Part shown: piece after piece, positions 1 through 7,375 of the stretch
How the letters are laid out: each line of letters opens with the position of its first letter
How positions within the stretch are numbered: the stretch's first letter is position 1
Origin: Planctomycetota bacterium
GTDB taxonomy: Bacteria > Planctomycetota > PUPC01 > JABMSA01 > JAUWKK01
DNA length: 10,202 nucleotides
Assembly: GCA_030614245.1 (NCBI GenBank)
Contig: JAUWKK010000070.1
Span: forward strand, 1-10,202
Direction: 5' to 3'
Translations under genes and position numbers: made by a program
Notes under the pieces: model-generated
The model's input: only the letters and a program-made list of their open reading frames with translations
Database searches by the model: none
Told to the model about the DNA's origin: nothing

Positions 1-50
1 ATACTTACAGATAGCGGTAGGGGGTTCTGCTCACAGTCAGACACAGCACA

Positions 51-55
51 AGGGG
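51..55 (+). promoter_or_regulatory. Ribosome binding site of the beta-helix gene
   Basis: AGGGG lies 8 nt before the ATG at 64, which supports that start. The ATG is immediately followed by a signal peptide. Only 63 bases precede the gene, so its promoter is not identifiable here. Confidence 0.6.
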
Positions 56-63
56 AAAATCCA

Positions 64-1665
64 ATGAAGCTCGGAAAACATCTCTTCGTGGCGATAGCAG
101 TGGTTCTTCTCGTCGGCGGCATTGCCCTTGCCGGCAAGACGATCTACGTCGATGATGTGACCGATCCGCAGGAGGACGGCACTGAGGCCCACCCCTTCGA
201 TGCGATCCAAGAAGGCATTGACGCTGCCTCCAACGGCGATATCGTTGTCGTGAAGGACGGCATATACACAGGCGATGGGAATCGGGACATTGATTTCAGG
301 GGCAAGGCAATCATCCTAATGTCGGAGAACGGCCCGGAGAATTGTGTTATCGACTGCGAGGGGACGGAGGAAGAGCCGCATCGCGGGCTCTATTTCCACA
401 GCGGAGAAGATGACACCTCAATTCTCGATGGCTTCACAATCACGAATGGCCTAGCAGAGCATGGCGGCGGCATCTACTGCTATGAATCCTCGCCGATGAT
501 TGCGAATAACACGATCATTGCCAACACGGGGTTCTGCGGCGGAGGCATCAACTGCTATGGGGCTTCGCCAGTGATCACCGGAAACACAATAGTCGGTAAC
601 ACCGCGTCACTTGGCGGTGCCATTTCCTTGGACTACGGCTTTTCACCAACGATAACAAATTCCACTGTCGCCGAGAACTCGGCACTATTAGGTGGCGGCG
701 TGTTCAGTGAAGGCCGCCCTGACCATGCTTCCAGGTTCCTAATCACGAATTGCATCATATGGGGTAACACGGCGCCTGTCGGCCCTCAGTTCCGCCTCCT
801 AAACAACAGCACAATGGCCATCAGCTTCAGCGACATAGCCGGCGGTCAGGGCGGCTGGGACTCTGTTCTCACCTGGGGCGACGGCAACATCGATGCCGAT
901 CCGCTCTTCGCCGACCCCGACAACGGCGACTACCACTTGAAGTCCGCCGGAGGGCGCTGGGACCCCGCGGTCGAGGAATGGGTTGCCGACGGCACACACA
1001 GCCCCTGCATAGACGCTGGCGACACGGCAGGTGACTACTCGAATGAGCCTGAGCCGAACGGTGGGCGGATCAACATGGGCGCATACGGCGGAACGGCGAC
1101 GGCGTCTAAGTCTCCACCGGAATACCTCCCGGTCGACCTGCTCATCAAGGCGGACAGCGAGAACAACGCTGCATACGCTCAGAACGACGTATACTACCCC
1201 GCGCCGGCGGGCGAGCAGATTGAGACGCAGACAGTGAGAGACGGCGGCGCTGCCGTGTATCAGATCAAGGTCGAGAATGACAGTCCCGTTGACTGGTCAT
1301 TCTTCGTGCGGGGCGGCAAGGGCAGCGACGCCGGATGGTCTGTGGGCTACCTGGTCGGCCCGAAGAGCATAACGTCGGCGATCACCGGGCCGGATGGCTA
1401 CGTGACCGGCCTTCTTGCTCCAGGAGAAAGCCAAGTCATCACTCTGGTAATGACACCAACGAACTACGCGGCTGTCGGCACGAGCGAGAGCGTGACAGTC
1501 GAGGTCTTCCAGGACAGCACAGACCCCACCGTCCGCGATTCCGTGGAAGCCGTCGCTGAGAAGCTGATGCCGCTCTATGGCGACGTGAACGGCGACAACT
1601 GCGTGAACGTCATGGACCTGCTCGGCGTCCGCGCCCACTTGGGTCAAGGGAGCGGCTGCCCGTAG
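64..1665 (+). CDS. Secreted right-handed beta-helix protein with dockerin-like C-terminus
   Basis: 533 residues. Residues 1-23 form a clear signal peptide: K2/K5/H6, a hydrophobic core, then ALA before G24, so the protein is exported. Residues about 25-260 look like a parallel beta-helix. A DUF1565-like N-cap (HPFDAIQEGIDAASNGDIVVV) is followed by coils of the type GGGI-C-SSP-I-NNTI-NTA, as in pectate-lyase-like and PMP-like proteins. Around residues 313-345, SPCIDAGD and GGRINMGAYGGT are familiar end motifs of such helices in PVC-type bacteria. Residues 355-533 form a C-terminal module about 80% identical by eye to that of the minus-strand gene ending at 8249. It closes with one Ca-binding loop, D507-x-N509-x-D511...D518, which is half of a dockerin type I pair, and with cysteines C513 and C532. 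The substrate is unknown and no catalytic residues could be identified. It is probably a surface or secreted carbohydrate-binding or adhesive protein. No partner gene lies in the same operon within the window. Confidence 0.85.
   Translation: MKLGKHLFVAIAVVLLVGGIALAGKTIYVDDVTDPQEDGTEAHPFDAIQEGIDAASNGDIVVVKDGIYTGDGNRDIDFRGKAIILMSENGPENCVIDCEGTEEEPHRGLYFHSGEDDTSILDGFTITNGLAEHGGGIYCYESSPMIANNTIIANTGFCGGGINCYGASPVITGNTIVGNTASLGGAISLDYGFSPTITNSTVAENSALLGGGVFSEGRPDHASRFLITNCIIWGNTAPVGPQFRLLNNSTMAISFSDIAGGQGGWDSVLTWGDGNIDADPLFADPDNGDYHLKSAGGRWDPAVEEWVADGTHSPCIDAGDTAGDYSNEPEPNGGRINMGAYGGTATASKSPPEYLPVDLLIKADSENNAAYAQNDVYYPAPAGEQIETQTVRDGGAAVYQIKVENDSPVDWSFFVRGGKGSDAGWSVGYLVGPKSITSAITGPDGYVTGLLAPGESQVITLVMTPTNYAAVGTSESVTVEVFQDSTDPTVRDSVEAVAEKLMPLYGDVNGDNCVNVMDLLGVRAHLGQGSGCP
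1126..1662 (+). repeat. Copy 1 of a shared C-terminal module (inverted repeat)
   Basis: This stretch encodes residues 355-533 of the beta-helix protein, from LPVDLLIK to the terminal GCP. The same module is encoded in opposite orientation at 8252-8788. By-eye comparison gives about 145 identities over 179 residues with no gaps. The dockerin-like tail is nearly invariant, so it is a common sorting or anchoring end joined to unrelated N-terminal domains. At DNA level it is an inverted repeat flanking about 6.6 kb. Confidence 0.8.
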
Positions 1666-1709
1666 AGCCACTCCTTCCGCCGCCGCTCTCGTCATGCTAT
1701 GATTCTTTC

Positions 1710-1777
1710 GCCGGGAGCCAGCAACGGAACCGTGCACCTCCTTCCCGCGCGGTCCCGTGCCACAGCCGGCTCCCGGC
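1710..1777 (+). terminator. Large stem-loop after the beta-helix gene, possible terminator
   Basis: GCCGGGAGCC (1710-1719) pairs perfectly with GGCTCCCGGC (1768-1777), enclosing 48 nt that can fold further (short GGTGCACGG/CCGTGCACC-type pairings). It begins about 45 nt after the stop codon and is followed by TCTTATTACT, only a weak U-tract. It may end transcription or be a structured RNA or mobile-repeat remnant. Confidence 0.35.
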
Positions 1778-1941
1778 TCTTATTACTGGCCCTAAGCACA
1801 CGATACGTTGGAGATCATTCCGGTTCCGCTGCAAACGTTGACACAACCGCCCCCATCCCCCCCAGGCCGAATCCGTCTCTTTGCACCCTCGAATCCGCCG
1901 AATCCCGCCGTTTTCACGATCCTGGAGCCGTACTCAGTACG

Positions 1942-2295
1942 CTATCCGGCATGTCTGGGCGACGTGTTTAAGACAGTGTTTGTCTTCGCGAGCATGCCAA
2001 CAGCAGCATCACGGCCCCCGCGCGCCCCGAATCGACCACGTACCCCGATGTTAACCACCCTTCCCTCCAGCACGTAACTCTCTGTATAGCAAGCGCTTAT
2101 GCCGTCCCTCACAGCCGCACCTCCGGCAGGAAATCGGCAAGGAATCGTCTGAAAACCCATTGTGAATCTGGGGAGCGCCGTCCCGTTGGTGTTTTTGTCA
2201 GGCAGAAAGATATTTTCGCCGCGAACGCGCTCCATCACCACGCAGCCAGCGGCTGGATTCGCTGCTATGTTGCCATAATAAGCAACTCCTTTCAT
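1942..2295 (-). CDS. Possible small hypothetical or decayed ORF
   Basis: A 117-codon minus-strand frame starts at ATG 2295. Its composition is reasonably protein-like (for example GENIFLPDKNTNGTALPRF). The same frame continues past its stop at 1942 for another 47 codons to a second stop near 1798, so it may be one longer gene broken by a nonsense change. It has no recognisable domain. The AAAGGAG near its start lies inside the frame rather than before the ATG, so initiation is unsupported. GC-rich DNA produces chance open frames of this size, so I regard it as weak. Confidence 0.18.
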   Translation of the reverse strand: MKGVAYYGNIAANPAAGCVVMERVRGENIFLPDKNTNGTALPRFTMGFQTIPCRFPAGGAAVRDGISACYTESYVLEGRVVNIGVRGRFGARGGRDAAVGMLAKTNTVLNTSPRHAG

Positions 2296-2514
2296 GCGGC
2301 GAAGGGGACTCAGCCATGAAAGGCCCTAACTCCCCTGCCTTTCCACCGCATAATCCGGCCCCCGCAGCTCTTCCAGCGTGTGCAATCGCCCCCAGTGAGG
2401 AGCCTTTTCGGTCTCCGGGCGTCTCTTCATTCTCTCGGCATCACTTGCCATTAAATCCGTTGACTTGTGAGGCAATTCAGGGGCGCGCGAGCTGGCTAAT
2501 CACCGCCGTTCAGG

Positions 2515-2625
2515 CTATTCTTGCGCGTCTGTCTCTCGGCAATGAGTCGAGCCTGTCGTCGCTGTAAGCTCGTTGTTGACATGCAAGTCAATTCTTGCGG
2601 AAAGGAACTTCGCGCAGCCCCGCAT
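2515..2625 (-). CDS. Candidate 36-residue small protein
   Basis: This is a minus-strand ORF of 36 codons. The ATG is at 2625 with AGGAG at 2638-2634, giving an 8-nt spacing. A good minus-strand promoter (2687-2659) lies just upstream, giving a predicted leader of about 27 nt. The peptide (starting MRGCAKFLSARIDLHVNNEL) has two Cys and two His but no domain I recognise. Promoter, leader, ribosome site and start line up in order, which is the only reason to list it. It could equally be a leader peptide, the remains of a longer gene, or chance. Confidence 0.25.
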   Translation of the reverse strand: MRGCAKFLSARIDLHVNNELTATTGSTHCRETDAQE

Positions 2626-2658
2626 AACAGATACTCCTGATATTCCGCGCGCAAGATA

Positions 2659-2687
2659 ATAGTACCCAGAGACACATAAAGTGTCAA
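2659..2687 (-). promoter_or_regulatory. Sigma70-like promoter, minus strand
   Basis: On the minus strand, TTGACA (2687-2682), 17 nt, then TACTAT (2664-2659): a perfect -35 and a 4/6 -10. It points away from the promoter at 2727-2755, with 39 bp between the two -35 boxes. It would drive the small ORF at 2625-2515 and whatever else was once on this strand. Confidence 0.4.
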
Positions 2688-2726
2688 GTTCACGCGAAGG
2701 GAGCCCGAAAAGTGCCAATCAGGCCA

Positions 2727-2755
2727 TTGACAAAGCGCTCATGATGGTGTAGACT
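2727..2755 (+). promoter_or_regulatory. Sigma70-like promoter of the DUF4263 gene
   Basis: TTGACA (2727-2732), a 17-nt spacer, then TAGACT (2750-2755). The predicted start of transcription is near 2762, giving a leader of about 75 nt before ATG 2836. The ten bases GGTGTAGACT recur exactly in the promoter before the SPFH operon (3926-3954), again with a 17-nt spacer. Confidence 0.6.
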
Positions 2756-2835
2756 TAGCGTGAAACCTAATGCAGGTGAGAAGATGCTTTTATATGGCTA
2801 TACCCTAACTTAACACCACAGCAAGGGTGTCCCGG

Positions 2836-3647
2836 ATGGACTCGATCATCAACAACTTCCGTGAACTGATCGATCGCGACGACGTGACCGAACCCGAAAT
2901 CCAAACGTTCATGGAGAAACACTCTGAAATCATCCCTGTACCCTACTTGCTTGGCCATGATCTACTTTGGAACGCCGTCATATCGAAATTCGTGCTCGAT
3001 CGAGACAAAATTCCGGATTTCGCCTTCTTGACAAAGAACTCTGCGCATTGGCGACTTGTTCTCATCGAATTGGAACGCCCGCAAAAGCGGCTCTTCGTTG
3101 AAAACCCGTATGTGGACTTTCACAGCAACACACGTTCCGCAATTGCCAAATCGAGGACTGGAAATCGTTCCTTGAACACGGGATAGAAGACGTCCGCAAG
3201 AGATTACTTCCGCTGATGCGGCCTTTCAATTTCTGCCAGCGCCCCATTGAGGTGAAACATCTCTTGATTATTGGTCGAAACCCACAAGGCAAGTACGCTG
3301 CCGGCGAGTCTGGTCGCATCAAACGTCTGGCCGAAGAGACGAACATCCAGCTTTGTACGTACGATTCACTCCTCAGAATGGGGCTACACTATCGCGTCGG
3401 CCACAGAAAGAACGTTTTGGCTCATCACCGAGAAAGGTATCGCTTCAAGTACGTGCACACACCTGATACGAACATCTTCGCATGGTGCGGTCCGGGCGAA
3501 ATCAGTGTCACAGAAGATCAACTTCGATGGTTTGAAAGTCAAGGATTCGATATGAAGTCTTGGTCCAAAGGCGAACACCTGGTGACCAATGGAAAACTCC
3601 CTGATAGTCGGTTCGATGAAACGCTACGAGATGCGTTTACGTCGTGA
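2836..3647 (+). CDS. DUF4263 (Shedu-family) nuclease-like protein, frameshifted
   Basis: Two frames form one gene. The first runs from ATG 2836 (AAGG at 2823-2826 is well placed; an in-frame GTG lies at 2827) and is conserved to codon GCC at 3145. The second runs from 3147 to the stop at 3645-3647. Adding one C at about 3147 joins them as ...SAIA-QIEDWKSFLEHG... in a protein of about 270 residues. Family hallmarks are PDF (D61), a hydrophobic strand ending IELERP (E78, E80), then LF, AIAQIEDW, LLIIGR and TYDSLL. This is the order seen in DUF4263 proteins, the PD-(D/E)XK-like domain of the Shedu anti-phage nuclease SduA. The usual K of the ExK motif is E here, a variant I recall from DUF4263 members but cannot check. 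It has its own promoter. If the frameshift is real the gene is dead: the first frame ends at 3186 after 117 codons. Confidence 0.72.
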
Positions 3648-3925
3648 GATTCAAGCATGCCAGATAGCAGAACGGTCAGCCGTGCAATCATCAGCCCCAT
3701 CCACCCTCACAGCAGCTCGAGACGCAGGGAGACGCTCGTGCTGGGTAGTTCGCGGATTCTGAGGGGCAGAGCACCTACAGCTACGACGACGCTATTATCA
3801 TGTCGGACTGCCAGTCGCAGACATCAACGAGCCGTTTGGTATTGGGTACACAACATCCTCAGGCATGGCCCGCCTGCCTCAGGCAGGGGCGGGCGGGTAT
3901 GGAGGGCCTTCCCCATTCTTTCCCC
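3648..3925. other. Gap without recognisable gene
   Basis: No credible ORF is visible: the 90-codon plus-strand frame starting at 3657 is arginine/serine-rich with no ribosome site. The only structure is the palindromic repeat at 3868-3894. No U-tract terminator for the DUF4263 gene is evident. Confidence 0.5.
3868..3894. repeat. GC-rich palindromic repeat
   Basis: GCCCGCCTGCCT (3868-3879), one base, then AGGCAGG-GG-CGGGC (3881-3894), an almost perfect palindrome with a 2-base bulge. Its building blocks (AGGCAGGC, AGGCGGGC) recur near 8071-8109, which suggests a dispersed intergenic repeat family. It may also act as a bidirectional stem-loop after the DUF4263 gene. Confidence 0.5.
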
Positions 3926-3954
3926 TTGATTACGTTGTGCGCCCGGTGTAGACT
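3926..3954 (+). promoter_or_regulatory. Promoter of the SPFH operon
   Basis: TTGATT (3926-3931), a 17-nt spacer, then TAGACT (3949-3954). The predicted transcript start is near 3961, with a leader of about 67 nt. It shares the ten bases GGTGTAGACT and the spacer length with the promoter at 2727-2755. Confidence 0.55.
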
Positions 3955-4013
3955 CTTCGGTGGACACTGAGGGGCAACTGCCGCGATTGCGGTCACCATT
4001 TCGTTTTCTTCAT

Positions 4014-4020
4014 AAAGGAG
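4014..4020 (+). promoter_or_regulatory. Ribosome binding site of SPFH gene 1
   Basis: AAAGGAG, 7 nt before ATG 4028. It fixes the start so that the protein begins with a short cytoplasmic segment and a membrane anchor. Confidence 0.7.
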
Positions 4021-4027
4021 TACGGCG

Positions 4028-5619
4028 ATGCGATTGTTTCAGATGAACCTGGACCACGACGTCCTGAAGCAGGTTGCGATGGGCCTGATCTTGCTTGTAG
4101 TGATCGTGCCGATCCTGTTTGTGTGGTATGGGTGCAGAATCGAAGTGCCCGAAGGCCACTTCGTACCGCTGATGCGAAAGACCGGCGAGGACATCACAAA
4201 CCAGATGATCGTTGCCGATACACCCGATTTCAAGGGCCCTCAGTCGGAGCCTCTGAAAGAGGGGCGGCACTTCAAGAACCCATACTCATGGTGGTGGCCC
4301 AAGCCGCTCCAGGCGACCATCATCCCCAATGGCATGGTCGGCGTGAAGGTGCGCAAATACGGCAATCCGCTGCCGACGGGCCAGGTCGTCGCAAGGAAAG
4401 ACGACGAGAAAGGCATCCTCAAAGACCCCATCATGCCTGGCCGCTACTACATCAACACGTGGGCCTACGCCGTCGAAGAGCACCCGATGGTCAAGATCGA
4501 GCCGGGCTTCATGGGTATCGTCACGCTAATGGTCGGCAAAACGCCCGCCAACCCGAACGTGTTCGTTGTGCAGGAAGGCGAACGAGGCACACAGTCGTCT
4601 CTGCTGCCTCCCGGCACTCATCCGAGTTACTCGAACCCCCACGTTCACATGGTAACACCCATCGACGTTCGCTCGCAGAAGTTCGAGATGGCCGGCCAGA
4701 ACGGCGTCACGTTCCCCTCCGAGGACGGCTTCGATATCGAGGTAGAAGGCATCATCGAATGGGCGCCCGACATCAAGAAATTGCCCCAGCTGTTCGTCAA
4801 ATACGTCGACGAAAAAGACCTGAAAGTCTCCGGCGGCATCGACAACATTCAGCGCAAGCTCATCCTCACACACGCGCGCTCCTTCACCCGCACGATAGGC
4901 GGCCAGCACAAGGCCGTCGATTACATCCCCGGCAGCACGAGGATAAGGGTCCAGACCGAGGTCGAGCGGCGCCTGCGCGAGGCCTGCGCGGACGAAGGTC
5001 TCCTCGTGAAGTCGTTCGTCATCCGCTCGGCGAAGCCGCCTGCACAGATCAAACAGCAGTATGAGCGCCGCGAGATGGCCCACCGCCAGACGGATCGCTT
5101 CGATAAGGAGATCGAGAGGGAGATCGGTTCAGTCGTCCTCGAAGACGCCAAGCCGAAACTCGACGCAGAAGGCAAGCCGATCCGCGAGGGTGGCCGCATA
5201 GCGCAGACCATCCAGGAGCGCATGAAGGACAGAGAAAAGAAGCTCGGAAGATCCGCGAGGATATCGCCGTCCATATCCGCGCCGCCGAGCAGTACAGCAA
5301 AGTAATGGTCACACAGGCCGAGCGCGAGCACGAGGTGGCGAAGATATCCCTCGATGCCGCCAAGGACAAAGCGGCCAAGATACTCGCCGAGGGCAAGGCC
5401 GAGGCCGCCGTCACCGTGATGAAACACACCGCCGAGGCACAGGCAGTGAAGGCGAAGATCGCCGCTTTCGGCACCGGCGAGCTATACGCCGAATACAAAC
5501 TCATCCAGAAGCTCGCACCAAGCGTCCAGCGAATCCTGGCCAACACCGACGGCCCGTTCGCCGATCTCTTCCGCCGCTTCGTAGGAACTCCGAAGGCCAA
5601 ACCCAAAGCAACAAAGTGA
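4028..5619 (+). CDS. SPFH/band-7 membrane protein 1, frameshifted
   Basis: The first frame from ATG 4028 is good to codon CTC 5243; its literal stop is at 5303-5305 after 425 codons. The coding signal then continues from 5245 in the next frame to 5619. One extra C near 5245 gives KKL-RKIREDIAVHIRAAEQ and a 530-residue protein. One membrane helix spans about residues 16-34. Three beta-type modules follow (about 38-97, 98-156, 157-206), each with a PxG...V start and a PG/EG...N turn, for example IPNGMVGVKV, MPGRYYINTW, EPGFMGIVTL, PPGTHPSYSNP. Next comes the SPFH core (about 207-340). The rest is a charged, Ala-rich coiled coil with a flotillin-like AEGKAEA segment and a LAPSVQRILANTDGPF ending. 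SPFH proteins form large membrane rings or scaffolds, often modulating proteases or microdomains. The partner is probably the next gene, 43 nt downstream. The precise role is unknown. Confidence 0.78.
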
Positions 5620-5648
5620 CCCAACACCCCCCAAACCAGACGTAAGAC

Positions 5649-5654
5649 GGAGGA
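5649..5654 (+). promoter_or_regulatory. Ribosome binding site of SPFH gene 2
   Basis: GGAGGA, 8 nt before ATG 5663. It is strong and supports this start over the ATG two codons later. Confidence 0.7.
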
Positions 5655-5662
5655 CCCGACAG

Positions 5663-7183
5663 ATGAACATGAAGAAAATTATTCTTGCCGCACTGCTGCT
5701 CGCCGCCGTGATCTTTGGCCTGTACCAGTTTGTCAGGTGGACAGTGTTCCATCAATGGTGCAGCCACGGCGAGTCGCTGCAGGTATACCGGAAGACCGGC
5801 GCCGCCGCCGGAAAAGACTCCTATGCGGGAGAGGGCGAACAAGGCGTGCAGGAGCAGATGGGCGGACCCGGACGCCATTTCTACAATCCCTATATCTACA
5901 ATGTGACCCGCGTGAAGAACATCTATGTTCAGCCCGGCCAGATATGTTTGGTGAGGAACAACATAGGCACAGACCTGACCTCGGGCCTCTTCCTGGCGGG
6001 CCCCGGCCAGAAGGGTACGCAGAAGAAGGTCCTCACGCCCGGCGTCTGGCGCATCAACACCTTCGGCCAAGAGGTGCAGAGGGCCATGGCTGCCAAGATC
6101 ATCAAGCCCGGCTACGTCGGCGTGCAGACCCTGCGCGCCAAGAGCGAGGGCAAGGAGAAGGGGGTCCAGGAAGCCGTCCTGCAGTCCGGATACTACAACA
6201 ACAATCCCGTCGAGATACGTATCGACGACGTGGAGATCGGCTACAAGGTGCTTGATATAGCCGTCAAATATGTGGCCGGCAAGGCCGGGGAGCAGATCGT
6301 CATGAAAGGCAGCGGCGTATCCTTCCCACTCGCAGACGGCACACAGATGCCCCTCGACTTCACTGTCGTGTGGGGCATCTTCCCGGAAGACGCTCCCCGC
6401 ATAATTCGAGAATACGGAACCGTCGACATGGTCGAGGCGAAGATCATCGAGCCGCAGGTGCTCAGCATCTGCAAGAATGCCGGTTCGAACCTCACCACCC
6501 AGGAGTTCATCGCGGGAGCGACCCGCGAGCGCTTCCAGGAGGACGTCACCGACGCTCTCAAGGCGATGGGCAAGCAGAAGGGCATCCACTTCCTAATCGC
6601 GCTCGTCCGCGGCTTCCACCCCGACCAGAACATCAAGGAGGCGATCCAGGCACGAATGCTCGCCGAGGAGGAGAAACTCACGCTCAAGTTCGAGCAGGAA
6701 CGTGACACAGTGGCCGCCCGCCTGGAAATGGCCGAGCGCATGGTGGACATCGCGATCAAGGACTTCGACGCCGAAACCGAATCCATCGTGCAGGAAGAGA
6801 TGGAGAGAGGCAAGAAGAAGGCGGCCGAAACCAAGGCGCAGGCCGACCGCAAGGTCGCTCAGATCGAGAGGCAGGTGGCCGAGATCGACGCTGAGATCCT
6901 GCAGATCATCGGCCGCGCCGAGGCCGACGCCATCGAGCTGCGCCAGAAGGCCGAAGCCACGCGCTTCCAACTGCTCGTAAAAGCCTTCGGCAGCCCCGAG
7001 GCGTTCAACCTGGCAAAGTTCGCCGAGAGCCTGCCCGACGACATGCACCTCGAATACCGATACGCCGGCCCCGGCACCCTCTGGACCGACCCGCGGCCCG
7101 CAGCCCAGAAGAACACGCCCGACATGCAAGACCTCGCGGCCAAGCAGATACTACAGGGCAGCACCGAAGAGAAGAAGGAGTAG
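5663..7183 (+). CDS. SPFH/band-7 membrane protein 2
   Basis: 506 residues, intact. An N-terminal membrane helix spans about residues 6-24. Three beta-type modules then parallel those of the upstream protein: about 36-88 (ending GGPGRHFYNP), 89-145 (VQPGQICLVRNNIG ... LTPGVWRINTF) and 146-182 (IIKPGYVGVQTL ... SGYYNNNP). The SPFH core follows at about 183-330, then a long charged coiled coil at about 335-440 (QARMLAEEEKLTLKFEQE onward, rich in E/K/A/R). The tail ends in a hydrophilic KKE. By architecture it is a diverged paralogue of the preceding protein. The 43-nt spacing and shared direction suggest cotranscription from the promoter at 3926-3954. By analogy with HflK/HflC and prohibitin pairs, the two may alternate in one membrane ring; that is inference. 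No protease or NfeD-type partner gene is adjacent, so the cellular job is open. Confidence 0.85.
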   Translation: MNMKKIILAALLLAAVIFGLYQFVRWTVFHQWCSHGESLQVYRKTGAAAGKDSYAGEGEQGVQEQMGGPGRHFYNPYIYNVTRVKNIYVQPGQICLVRNNIGTDLTSGLFLAGPGQKGTQKKVLTPGVWRINTFGQEVQRAMAAKIIKPGYVGVQTLRAKSEGKEKGVQEAVLQSGYYNNNPVEIRIDDVEIGYKVLDIAVKYVAGKAGEQIVMKGSGVSFPLADGTQMPLDFTVVWGIFPEDAPRIIREYGTVDMVEAKIIEPQVLSICKNAGSNLTTQEFIAGATRERFQEDVTDALKAMGKQKGIHFLIALVRGFHPDQNIKEAIQARMLAEEEKLTLKFEQERDTVAARLEMAERMVDIAIKDFDAETESIVQEEMERGKKKAAETKAQADRKVAQIERQVAEIDAEILQIIGRAEADAIELRQKAEATRFQLLVKAFGSPEAFNLAKFAESLPDDMHLEYRYAGPGTLWTDPRPAAQKNTPDMQDLAAKQILQGSTEEKKE

Positions 7184-7184
7184 A

Positions 7185-7198
7185 CGCGCACGTGCGCG
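7185..7198. repeat. Perfect palindrome after the SPFH operon
   Basis: CGCGCACGTGCGCG overlaps the first bases after the stop codon of SPFH gene 2. It has no U-tract, so it is not a standard intrinsic terminator. A second small hairpin, GCCGGC-cct-GCCGGC followed by AATTT, lies at 7315-7329. Either may contribute to ending the operon. Confidence 0.35.
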
Positions 7199-7375
7199 CC
7201 GGCGCACAGATCGATGGTCAGCCCCCCGGCCATCTGCTCCCACCCACCCAATTGCTCCTCGGCTACGTGCTCCCGGGCGCATTCATGACGAGGCTCGGGA
7301 TTCTCTTCAACGCCGCCGGCCCTGCCGGCAATTTCGCCTGGCTCCTACCACAGCCGCGATTCCGTTGCCCTGACT

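Larger units (their letters stand above)
1666..2658. other. Long non-coding or decayed gap
   Basis: Apart from the stem-loop at 1710-1777 and the weak minus-strand reading frames described separately, I see no recognisable gene. Plus-strand open frames here have poor composition and no convincing ribosome binding sites. A minus-strand 41-codon frame at 2326-2451 (starting MASDAERMKRRPETEK) looks protein-like but lacks a Shine-Dalgarno site. The gap may hold degraded genes. Confidence 0.4.

Noticed and set aside
2270..2300. AAAGGAG ... ATG at about 2278 (minus) as a gene start
   Set aside because: The Shine-Dalgarno-like sequence and spacing are good, but the frame reads ATG GCA ACA TAG and stops after three codons.
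4123..5064. Long overlapping open frames inside the SPFH genes (e.g. 4123-5064 +, 5501-6589 -, 6593-7129 -)
   Set aside because: They are arginine-rich or low-quality translations in alternative frames of clearly conserved genes; these are GC-rich shadows.
3145..5250. Programmed -1 ribosomal frameshifting at 3147 or 5245
   Set aside because: Neither site has a slippery X-XXY-YYZ heptamer in the zero frame, and these families are not known to use it. A missing base explains both better.
4028..7183. Calling the pair HflK/HflC or a vault protein outright
   Set aside because: Length, the extra beta-modules and the absence of neighbouring FtsH/Hfl genes do not fit HflKC. The vault resemblance is architectural only and cannot be shown without profile or structure comparison.
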